Assembly: GCA_028284775.1 (NCBI GenBank)
Contig: JANQRB010000181.1
Span: 1-34,746 of the forward strand
Source: Candidatus Kapaibacterium sp.
GTDB lineage: Bacteria; Bacteroidota; Ignavibacteria; Kapaibacteriales; UBA7675
Length of the DNA: 34,746 nucleotides
Direction of reading: 5' to 3'
The position numbers and the translations under genes were made by a program. Within the stretch, counting starts at the first letter, position 1, and every line of letters begins with the position of its first letter. The notes beneath the pieces are model-generated. The model did not search any database. It was not told where the DNA came from and saw only the letters and a program-made list of their open reading frames with translations. Of the stretch, positions 9,161 to 16,373 are shown piece after piece.

Positions 9161-9225
9161 GATTCGGATCATTTTCCGACGTAACAATTGCAAGCACTAT
9201 GGATCGCTTGTCCGTTATCCGAATC
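9161..9225. repeat. Inverted repeat flanking the receptor promoter
   Basis: GATTCGGAT at 9161-9169 and its exact complement ATCCGAATC at 9217-9225 are centred on about 9193, the middle of the candidate promoter at 9181-9204. The core CGAATC recurs at 9241-9246. This spacing suits two half-sites for a regulator or a cruciform; no known regulator motif was recognised. Confidence 0.4.
9181..9204 (+). promoter_or_regulatory. Candidate ECF promoter of the receptor/DUF4249 operon
   Basis: GTAACAATTGC (9181-9191), 9 nt, then GGAT (9201-9204) repeats the arrangement found upstream of the sigma gene, pointing the other way. It would give a leader of about 65 nt before the ATG at 9279. The two 11-mers are a perfect inverted repeat of each other, so a regulator-binding site is the alternative reading. 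Confidence 0.55.
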
Positions 9226-9278
9226 ACATTAGTCAATTTTCGAATCGGTTTACCGTAGCAGAAAACCCGGATGGAGAT

Positions 9279-11714
9279 ATGAAGAGACAGCGGACCCGCC
9301 TGAGCGAGATTTTGAACTTAAACCCGGCCGTCCGAACAGTCGGCGCCGGAGTTGTCGTATTCTTTCTGATACTTACAGGCGCCGTGGCGAAGGACACGCT
9401 CCTTGTCCGCGGCAGTGTCGTGGATTCCATCAGCGGCGCGAGACTCAGCGGCGCCATCCTCGGCCTGGACGATGGACAGCGCGGAACCATCGCCAACCAG
9501 GAGGGCGAATTTCTTTTGCGCCTGCCGCCGGGAAGCTACACACTGACCGTGCGCTCCCTAGGATACCGGCCGCTGCGACGCGTCCTGACGCTGTTAAACG
9601 ATACCAGCCTTACCCTGCGTCTGCAGGCCGAGAGCATGCGGGTGGATGAGGTGCTGGTGACGGCAGAGAAAGACCGCCAGGCAAACGTCGAGAGTGTTGA
9701 AATCAGCGTGGCCACGGTCGATATGGCTAACATTAAGAAAGTACCGGTTGTCTTGGGTGAGCGCGATCTTATCAAGACCCTGCAGCTGCAGCCGGGCGTC
9801 AGCAGTGTCAGCGAAGGCAGCTCCGGCTTTAATGTACGCGGCGGGGCGGCCGATCAAAATCTTGCTTTGCTCGACAACGCGACAATTTACAACCCCTCGC
9901 ATCTCTTCGGCTTCTTTTCGGCCTTTAACACGGATGCCCTTGATGACGTTAAGCTGTATAAAGGCGGCATCCCCGCGCAGTACGGCGGACGTCTGTCGTC
10001 GGTGCTGGACATCCGGCAAAAAAGCGGCAATCATGACAGTGTCGGCCTGATGGCGGGCATCGGCCTCATTTCCAGCCGTGCTCTGCTGGAAGGCCCCCTG
10101 CCCGCCGGCCGGGGTTCCTTTCTCCTTGCCGGACGCCGTTCGTACGCCGACCTCTTTCTCGCTTTTTCCGACGATCCGGCGCTGCGCGACAACAAGGCCT
10201 ATTTTTACGACCTAAACGCCAAACTCAATTTTGACCTGAGCCCCGACGACCGGTTGAGCGCTTCGGCCTACTTCGGCCGTGACAACTTCGAGATCGACAA
10301 GGTTTTCGGCAATTCCTGGGGTAATGCGGCCGCCACGCTGCGCTGGAACCATGTATTCAGCGACAATGTCTACGGCAGTCTGAGCGGCATCTACAGCCAG
10401 TTCGACTATGACTTTAAGATCTTTGAACCCAGCACATCCTTCGAATGGCGATCGGGAATCCAGAACCGGGAAATCAAGGCCGATATATTTGTCCTTGCGG
10501 GCGACCATACGCTCAGCTTCGGCATTCACGCCCTGGCGATGGATTTCAACCCGGCCGAAATCGAACCGATCGGCAATTCCTCCACGAATGCGCGGCAGCT
10601 CGACGAAAAGCGGGCATTTGAGCCGGCCGTTTACATCAGCAATGAGCAATCCCTTGGCGACGACCTCACACTCCGCTATGGATTACGCTACTCTTACTTT
10701 CAGCGCAGCGGAGCGGAAACAGTGTATCACTATGCCGGCGGTCAGCCGCTTTGGTACAACAGCGACCTTGGGCGCTACGAAGAATCCGCCGTCGTTGACA
10801 GTACTGTTTACGGGTCCGGTGACAGGGTCAAGTCTTATCACGGCGCCGAGCCGCGCATCTCCCTGCGTTACAGCTTAAACGAAGTCTCGTCCCTGAAAGC
10901 CAGCTACAACCGCACGCGCCAATACATTCATCAGATTTCCAACACAACTTCGCCAACTCCGCTTGACGTCTGGATGCCAAGCGGACCGTACATCGAACCG
11001 CAGATTGCCGATCAGCTTGCGCTGGGCTATTTCCGCAACATCGGCGATGAGTACGAACTGTCGCTGGAAACCTACTATAAGCTCATGCAGAATCAGATCG
11101 GCTACGTCGATGGGGCAGACCTGACGTTTAACGAAACACTCGAAACCGAGCTTCTGAACGGCGAGGGAAGGGCTTATGGACTCGAGCTGTTGTTTCGGAA
11201 AAGCAGCGGGCGGCTGACGGGCTGGTTAAGTTATACGCTGGCCCGCAGCGAACGCCGGAATCCGGGCCTGAGCGCCTCTGACCCTGGAATCAATGACGGC
11301 CGATACTATGTCACCGACTATGACAAGACGCATGATTTATCGCTCACGGCAATGTACGAATTGGACGACAACTGGTCGATCTCGGCCAATTTCATTTATG
11401 CCAGCGGCCGCCCGATCACGTATCCGGAAGGTCGCTATGAAGTCGGCGGCGTGATCGTGCCGCAGTATGGCGAGCGCAATGCCGAGCGTATTCCGGACTA
11501 TCACCGGCTCGACCTGAGCCTGCGCCTGCAAGGCGCTCAAAGCGAAAACTTCGAGAGCGAATGGATCTTCGGCCTGTACAATGTCTACAACCGTTTGAAC
11601 GCCGCATCGATCTATTTCCGCCAGAATGAGGATGAGCCGACTGTCACCGAGGCTGTCAAACTGGCTTTCTTCGGCATCGTGCCGAGTATTACCTATTCGT
11701 TGTACTTCAAATGA
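9279..11714 (+). CDS. TonB-dependent outer-membrane receptor with N-terminal CarboxypepD_reg-like domain
   Basis: ATG at 9279 is chosen over upstream in-frame starts because GGAGAT lies just before it and a signal peptide follows (MKRQRTR...VGAGVVVFFLILTGAVA, cleaved near residue 37), giving 811 residues. Residues about 41-125 form a carboxypeptidase regulatory-like domain (VRGSVVDSISGARLSGAILG...YTLTVRSLGYRP). A TonB-box-like DEVLVTAEK follows, then the plug (about 140-240, GFNVRGGAADQNLALLDNATIYNPSHLFGFF and YGGRLSSVLDI), and the barrel to the C-terminus (SITYSLYFK). Such receptors import large or scarce substrates using TonB energy. No SusD gene follows; a DUF4249 lipoprotein does, a common pairing in Bacteroidota. 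There is no STN domain, so FecA-type sigma signalling is not supported by domain content. The substrate is not deducible. Confidence 0.93.
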   Translation: MKRQRTRLSEILNLNPAVRTVGAGVVVFFLILTGAVAKDTLLVRGSVVDSISGARLSGAILGLDDGQRGTIANQEGEFLLRLPPGSYTLTVRSLGYRPLRRVLTLLNDTSLTLRLQAESMRVDEVLVTAEKDRQANVESVEISVATVDMANIKKVPVVLGERDLIKTLQLQPGVSSVSEGSSGFNVRGGAADQNLALLDNATIYNPSHLFGFFSAFNTDALDDVKLYKGGIPAQYGGRLSSVLDIRQKSGNHDSVGLMAGIGLISSRALLEGPLPAGRGSFLLAGRRSYADLFLAFSDDPALRDNKAYFYDLNAKLNFDLSPDDRLSASAYFGRDNFEIDKVFGNSWGNAAATLRWNHVFSDNVYGSLSGIYSQFDYDFKIFEPSTSFEWRSGIQNREIKADIFVLAGDHTLSFGIHALAMDFNPAEIEPIGNSSTNARQLDEKRAFEPAVYISNEQSLGDDLTLRYGLRYSYFQRSGAETVYHYAGGQPLWYNSDLGRYEESAVVDSTVYGSGDRVKSYHGAEPRISLRYSLNEVSSLKASYNRTRQYIHQISNTTSPTPLDVWMPSGPYIEPQIADQLALGYFRNIGDEYELSLETYYKLMQNQIGYVDGADLTFNETLETELLNGEGRAYGLELLFRKSSGRLTGWLSYTLARSERRNPGLSASDPGINDGRYYVTDYDKTHDLSLTAMYELDDNWSISANFIYASGRPITYPEGRYEVGGVIVPQYGERNAERIPDYHRLDLSLRLQGAQSENFESEWIFGLYNVYNRLNAASIYFRQNEDEPTVTEAVKLAFFGIVPSITYSLYFK

Positions 11715-11744
11715 TTTAACATAAACTGAGAAGGGAACATCACT

Positions 11745-12644
11745 ATGTGCGTTGTAAAGTCGTCCGGAAACGCGATTGTTAAGTTTTTTGCGGTGCTGTG
11801 TCGTTCCGGATTCTGCATCTTATTGCCGGGATTTTTGTTAATCGGCTGTGAAGAGGTCGTGGAGATAGAACTGTCCAACGGAGTAACGCGGTTAGTGGTT
11901 GAAGGCGGTGTGGAAGGGCGGTCAGGACCTGATGCCGGCAGGCAGCGAGTTGTGCTTTCAACGACAGCGCCTTTTGCCAGCCGGGGGGAGTCCGCGCCCA
12001 AAATTCCGGATGCGCAAGTACGGGTCAGCAGCAGCGCCGGCGACAATGTAACTTTTAACTACAAGGGCGATGGGCTGTATGAAACGACGGAGTTGATCGG
12101 AGTCGTCGGCGTGGAATACACACTTCACATTCAATGGCAGGGCGATGAGTATGAAGCGCGCGAAACTATGGCGCCCGTAGCCCGCATCGACTCAATCTAC
12201 TACGAATTCCAGGAAGAGACGGCCTTTGAAGACGAGGGACTATTTGTTAAACTCGATGCCAGCGATCCGCCCGGCCTGGGAAACTACTACATGTGGAAGC
12301 TCTTTGTCAATGGCGAATGGAAAATCAAGCCTGATCCCGGCAACGCTTTCGATGTGATTGCGAGCGACGAATTTTTCGATGGCCGCCTGATTCAGGGCTT
12401 CCTGCCAAATGAGGAATTTACCGTCGAGCCCGGCGACTCCGTCCGGGTGGAGCAGCACGGTCTGACTGTGTCGGCCTACGAATACTATTTTGCCATCTAC
12501 AGCCAGAACGGCAATGGTACGCCCTTCGATCCACCGCCGGCGAATGTCCGCGGCAATGTCCGCAATCTCAGCACAGCCGCCGAATACGCTGTCGGCTATT
12601 TTACTGCGACAGAGGTCGCCGAGGCATCGATTGTTGTTAAGTAA
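11745..12644 (+). CDS. DUF4249 family outer-membrane lipoprotein
   Basis: This 299-residue protein has an N-terminal hydrophobic segment and a lipobox LLIGC (lipidated Cys35). The body follows the DUF4249 pattern: IELSNGVTRLVVEGGVEG, VVLSTTAPF, IPDAQVRVSSSAG, GLYETTELIGVVGVEYTLHI, a conserved ARIDSIYYEF, and a C-terminal AVGYFTATEV. The gene begins 30 bp after the receptor stop with GAAGGGAAC upstream, so one transcript is likely. In Bacteroidota these lipoproteins are habitually encoded next to a TonB-dependent receptor and may form a surface lid or capture subunit by analogy with SusD; this function is inferred, not shown. Confidence 0.88.
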   Translation: MCVVKSSGNAIVKFFAVLCRSGFCILLPGFLLIGCEEVVEIELSNGVTRLVVEGGVEGRSGPDAGRQRVVLSTTAPFASRGESAPKIPDAQVRVSSSAGDNVTFNYKGDGLYETTELIGVVGVEYTLHIQWQGDEYEARETMAPVARIDSIYYEFQEETAFEDEGLFVKLDASDPPGLGNYYMWKLFVNGEWKIKPDPGNAFDVIASDEFFDGRLIQGFLPNEEFTVEPGDSVRVEQHGLTVSAYEYYFAIYSQNGNGTPFDPPPANVRGNVRNLSTAAEYAVGYFTATEVAEASIVVK

Positions 12645-13284
12645 TTCGAAGAGGTTCGACTCTGCCGCTGTTAGGCCTGGTAAGCGATTGAATCTGTGTT
12701 GATAGCACCGACGGGAGAAATTCCAGCAATTCGCGTGGATGCAAGACTTCGATTTCCCTCCGGATTCTTGGGGCAATGATCAGCCGCTGGAAACTAATCG
12801 AATGTCCAGCCATTCTCGCGTTTGCAAATTTTTTTCGTCGGCAGTCTCACGCCGCAGACTATGACCAACCGCCGTCACTCAAATCTTATACCTTCATCGA
12901 AGAGGGATTCAGAGCCAGTCTTGTGCCTGAGCTCAGCTTAAGTGTTATGAAAATTGAGCTGTTAGAAGCAATGTTTCGTCACTGTAAAAATAAATTTAGA
13001 TAAATCTAAATTTATTTTTAGATTCACCTAAATAATCATTGATCAGGCTTCCACCTGTGCAGGATACAGGCGACCCGATCTTGGCTGTAAGTGGTCCCCG
13101 CCAACCTGGAAGATCTTGTTTTGATCAAGATACTGAGTGCAAGGCTTGCCCGGACGCTGAGAGGCAGGATACATCGGTGATCCGTGCAGGCTGTCGCCAT
13201 TTCCAGGTAATTATTAACCGAATCTTCGATGTCCTGTCCGCGCAGTGCGGAGCAGTTGGCGAAGATTAACATCACAACTACTAT
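12645..13284. other. 640-bp gap with an AT-only hairpin
   Basis: The DUF4249 gene ends at 12644 and the cytochrome gene starts at 13285. The stretch contains the AT-rich inverted repeat at 12985-13020. Small open frames on both strands (12776-13003 +, 13036-13275 -, 13039-13269 +) show no domain, start signal or codon bias and are not called. No clear promoter box could be assigned. Confidence 0.5.
12985..13020. terminator. AT-rich perfect hairpin, possible terminator or cruciform
   Basis: TAAAAATAAATTTAGA (12985-13000) and its exact complement TCTAAATTTATTTTTA (13005-13020) are separated by TAAA, a 16-bp stem with only two G/C pairs. The A-run on the left and T-run on the right would allow termination in either direction, but the stem lacks the usual GC core and lies 340 bp after the nearest stop. 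Confidence 0.4.
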
Positions 13285-14586
13285 ATGAATTCTGACAACT
13301 CAACGGGCAGCGCAGACAACTACCCGTTCCAACAATACTGTCCCGCGCGCAGGCGGCCGGTTACGATCAACTTCCTTTGTCTGCTGCTTCTGATCGTCCC
13401 CATTCTGCTTTTGCCGTCCTGTGACAGCATCTTGCCTTCGGCACCCGCTTCCGAGGATGTTTTGGCCGAGCCGGTAGAGGATCTCAGCCCCGAGCAACTG
13501 GCGCTGCACATCAGCGGCGACATAGAATTCGCCCGTGTGTTCGGCGCGGCAGACGGACTCGGTCCCGTTTTTGTCGCGGCCTCCTGCGAATCCTGCCACG
13601 TCGGCGATGGCAAGGGGCATCCTTTGACAACCCTGACCCGCTTCGGCAGGCTGGCCGACGGCGTGTGGGATCCGATGCCCGACTTCGGCGGTCCCCAATT
13701 GCAGCAACGCGCAATTGACGGTTTTGCGCCTGAGATGATTCCGGCGCACGCAACCGGCGTCACCAGACTGATGCCTCCAGCGGTTACCGGCCTCGGCTAC
13801 CTTGAGCTTGTTCCCGACGAAACGCTGCTGGCGCTAGCCGACCCCGATGACGCAGACGGCGACGGCATCTCCGGCGTAGCGCAGTATGTCGATCCGCCGG
13901 ACTATTTCCAGCCGCAGCCCGGCAGTATACCGATCGATGGACGATATATCGGCCGCTTCGGTAAAAAAGCCGGCGCAATCGATTTGCTGCAGCAGGTTGT
14001 TAATGCTTACAAGAACGACATGGGCATCACCTCGGATTTCGAGATCGACGACCTGTTTAACCCGCAGGCAGGCGGCAATACGGTGGACGAGGTTGCGGAT
14101 CCAGAAGTACCGGCCTCAACGGTGCACAGCGTCGTGTTTTACATCCGGACGCTCAAAGTTCCGCCGCGCCGCGATGCCGACAATCCCGAGGTGCTGGCCG
14201 GCGAAGAAGTGTTTAAGCGGATTAACTGCAGCGGCTGCCATACGCCGGTATTACAGACCGGCCCATCTGATATCGAAGCGCTCGCGAATGTTGAAATTTA
14301 TCCCTTCACCGACCTGCTGCTGCACGACATGGGGGCTGAACTGAATGATGCTTACATCGACGTCGGGGAGGAACCAGGGGAATGGCGCACACCGCCCTTA
14401 TGGGGGCTGGGGCTCGCGGCCGACTCCCAGGGCGGGCGTATGTTTCTGATGCACGACGGCCGGGCGGCAACCTTGACAGAGGCCATCCTGTTGCACGGTG
14501 GCGAAGCCGCCGCCAGCCGCGCCGCGTTTCAAGCGCTTTCCGCAAGTGAACAAAACCAACTGCTCCGTTTCCTGGAATCCTTGTAG
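13285..14586 (+). CDS. Di-heme oxidoreductase (DHOR/DUF1111-type) cytochrome c lipoprotein
   Basis: This 433-residue protein has a basic N-region, a hydrophobic segment (INFLCLLLLIVPILLLPSC) and a lipobox ending at Cys46. Two c-type heme motifs are present, CESCH (101-105) and CSGCH (315-319), together with the family blocks TRLMPPAVTGLGYLELVPDETLLALADPDDADGDGISG, IGRFGKKA and EWRTPPLWGLG...FLMHDGRA...LHGGEA. This matches the di-heme oxidoreductase family related to MauG/cytochrome c peroxidases. It should sit lipid-anchored in the periplasm or outer membrane and move electrons. No Shine-Dalgarno is seen before the ATG. It leads a tight operon with a Rieske lipoprotein (11-bp gap) and a porin-like barrel. 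The usual imelysin partner is not visible here. Confidence 0.92.
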   Translation: MNSDNSTGSADNYPFQQYCPARRRPVTINFLCLLLLIVPILLLPSCDSILPSAPASEDVLAEPVEDLSPEQLALHISGDIEFARVFGAADGLGPVFVAASCESCHVGDGKGHPLTTLTRFGRLADGVWDPMPDFGGPQLQQRAIDGFAPEMIPAHATGVTRLMPPAVTGLGYLELVPDETLLALADPDDADGDGISGVAQYVDPPDYFQPQPGSIPIDGRYIGRFGKKAGAIDLLQQVVNAYKNDMGITSDFEIDDLFNPQAGGNTVDEVADPEVPASTVHSVVFYIRTLKVPPRRDADNPEVLAGEEVFKRINCSGCHTPVLQTGPSDIEALANVEIYPFTDLLLHDMGAELNDAYIDVGEEPGEWRTPPLWGLGLAADSQGGRMFLMHDGRAATLTEAILLHGGEAAASRAAFQALSASEQNQLLRFLESL

Positions 14587-14597
14587 AGCCTGCCGAT

Positions 14598-14999
14598 ATG
14601 AATAACGATCGACGCAAATTCATACGACAGGTCGGCTCGCTTGCTATCGGCGGACTTGCGCTGAGCAGTTGTGTTCACTATGTGCCGCACAATGTGCGCG
14701 ATGGAATGATAGTGATACGCAAGAGCGACCTTGAAGGCAAGCGAAACTTTATGGTCCGGCCCGCGGGCAGTGCTGCGCCGATATTCGTCAGCAGGGATGA
14801 CAAAGAGCAGTATCAGGCTGTGCTTATGCTCTGCACCCACAAACGCTGCACGCTGCGCCTGGTCGGCGATGTGCTGGAATGTCCATGTCATGGCAGTGAG
14901 TTCAGCCCGGCCGGCGACGTTCTCAGCGAACCCGCCGAACAAGCCTTGAGCCGCTATGCCGCCAGCAGCGACACGAACAATATTTACATTAAACTCTAA
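14598..14999 (+). CDS. Tat-exported Rieske [2Fe-2S] lipoprotein
   Basis: This 133-residue protein begins with a twin-arginine signal (RRKFIRQ, residues 5-11), a hydrophobic stretch and a lipobox ALSSC (Cys25). The Rieske cluster ligands are in CTHKRC (Cys79, His81, with Cys84 as disulfide partner) and CPCHGSEF (Cys95, His98, disulfide Cys97). The first box has Arg where most Rieske proteins have Gly (CTHxGC), which could shift redox potential. Tat export fits a cofactor loaded in the cytoplasm. The tight spacing to the di-heme cytochrome suggests that the two exchange electrons outside the inner membrane. It is not the bc1 Rieske subunit judging from its short length and lack of b/c1 neighbours. 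Confidence 0.92.
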   Translation: MNNDRRKFIRQVGSLAIGGLALSSCVHYVPHNVRDGMIVIRKSDLEGKRNFMVRPAGSAAPIFVSRDDKEQYQAVLMLCTHKRCTLRLVGDVLECPCHGSEFSPAGDVLSEPAEQALSRYAASSDTNNIYIKL

Positions 15000-15029
15000 A
15001 ATCAGTCAGTCCTAATTCCGGAGTGTTCC

Positions 15030-16223
15030 GTGAACCTGAAGCACTTGTTTGTCGCGATTTTATTAACGGTGGTGCTGCCGTCGTACTTACTGAGAGCACA
15101 GGATGATTCCACAACTACCCTGGACGCCGCGTACACCAGACCATTCATTACGAATATCGGCTCTTCTTCGACCGCTATCGGCGGTTATCTGGAGGGCAAT
15201 ACCAACTACTTCGCGGAAGACGGCATCTCGGAGGGCTTGTCAATGGAGCTGCGACGATTTAACGTCTTTCTCTTTTCCACGATCGGCCAGCGCATCCGTT
15301 TTCTGGCCGAGCTGGAATTTGAACATGGCACCGAGGAGATTGCGCTGGAGACCGCCCAGCTCGATCTGGAGATCGACCCGGCCCTTGTTCTGCGCGGCGG
15401 CATTGTGCTCGTCCCGATCGGCGCCAATAATGTTAATCATGACAGCCCGCGCTGGGAGTTTATTGAACGACCGCTCGTCGCCACGGAGATTATTCCGTCG
15501 ACGCTGTCGGAAATTGGCTTCGGCCTGAACGGCAATCTGGCTTTCGACCGCTGGGTGCTGGCATACGATGCCTACCTGCTCAACGGTCTGCAAAACGACG
15601 TCATACTTAACAGCGAGGGTCGCACCTGGCTGCAGGCCGGCAAAAGTGAAGAACTTCTCGCCGAGGACAACAACGGCGAACCGGCCTTCAGCGCCAAACT
15701 GGCCCTGCGTCAGCGCGACTACGGCGAAGTGGGACTTTCATTTTACCGCGGCGTCTACAACAGCTTCGAACGGGAGGGCGAGGCGATCGACGACGCGCGC
15801 AGCCTTTCCATATTCGCCATTGATGTTGCGACGGAGATTGAGAAGGCCAGGATACACGCCGAATTCGCTTTTAATGCGATCGATATTCCGGCCAACCTCG
15901 ATGAGTTGTACGGCGATGCGCAATGGGGCGGATATGTTGAAGTTACGTACCCGATACTGGAATCGCCTCTCTTCGGCTTCGAAAATGCTTCGCTGCTCGC
16001 CGGATTACGCCTGGAACGCATTGATTACAACGTCGGCAGTTTTGCCGCTACCGGCCGGAATCGCGGCGATGAGATCGACGCGCTGGCATTCAGCCTGAGC
16101 TTCCGGCCCAGCGCCGATGCCGTTATTCGGGCTAATTACAGCCATCATTGGATCACCGACCTGCTCGGCAATCCAAGCATTAAACGTGCGGGTTTTCAAT
16201 TTGGATTTGCCTCGTATTTTTAG
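15030..16223 (+). CDS. Porin-like outer-membrane beta-barrel protein (OprO/OprP-like)
   Basis: A GTG start is used, supported by CCGGAG 6 nt upstream. The 397 residues open with a signal peptide (MNLKHLFVAILLTVVLPSYLLRA, cleaved near Gln24). The mature part is a run of amphipathic strands: IGGYLEGNTNYF, LRRFNVFLFSTIGQRIRFLAELEFEHG, then LRGGIVLVPIGANN with a long aspartate-rich loop, and a C-terminal strand ending in FGFASYF with the typical terminal Phe. The layout recalls phosphate-selective porin O/P-type barrels. It is the last gene of the cytochrome/Rieske operon, so it may pass the substrate or product of that redox pair, or hold it at the outer membrane; this is inference. Confidence 0.8.
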   Translation: MNLKHLFVAILLTVVLPSYLLRAQDDSTTTLDAAYTRPFITNIGSSSTAIGGYLEGNTNYFAEDGISEGLSMELRRFNVFLFSTIGQRIRFLAELEFEHGTEEIALETAQLDLEIDPALVLRGGIVLVPIGANNVNHDSPRWEFIERPLVATEIIPSTLSEIGFGLNGNLAFDRWVLAYDAYLLNGLQNDVILNSEGRTWLQAGKSEELLAEDNNGEPAFSAKLALRQRDYGEVGLSFYRGVYNSFEREGEAIDDARSLSIFAIDVATEIEKARIHAEFAFNAIDIPANLDELYGDAQWGGYVEVTYPILESPLFGFENASLLAGLRLERIDYNVGSFAATGRNRGDEIDALAFSLSFRPSADAVIRANYSHHWITDLLGNPSIKRAGFQFGFASYF

Positions 16224-16335
16224 GATCCGGTTGCGACCCTTCCGTTCCTTGTTGTCGTGATCCGAGAATTATGATCCTGCCGAAATCATGTACGCAGGAT
16301 TACTCCTCGGTATGAACTGGCGCGCCCGGATCCTA
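16221..16335. repeat. 10-bp inverted repeat between convergent genes
   Basis: TAGGATCCGG (16221-16230, overlapping the porin stop codon) is the exact complement of CCGGATCCTA (16326-16335), with 95 bp between. It contains the palindrome GGATCC, so chance is a serious alternative. The surrounding 150-bp stretch has no other structure seen. Confidence 0.3.
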
Positions 16336-16373
16336 CCCGTGCGATGTTGAAATCCCACGACGGTGAAACCGTA

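Noticed and set aside
9093..9278. Upstream in-frame extension of the TonB receptor gene
   Set aside because: It would bury the candidate promoter and put 62 residues before the signal peptide; ATG 9279 has a Shine-Dalgarno and a proper signal sequence.
12646..12670. GGTTCGACTC resembling a tRNA T-arm
   Set aside because: Only a 4-bp stem forms, and the upstream part is the end of the DUF4249 coding sequence.
13036..13275. 79-codon minus-strand and 76-codon plus-strand open frames
   Set aside because: They overlap each other, and neither shows a domain, codon bias or start signal.
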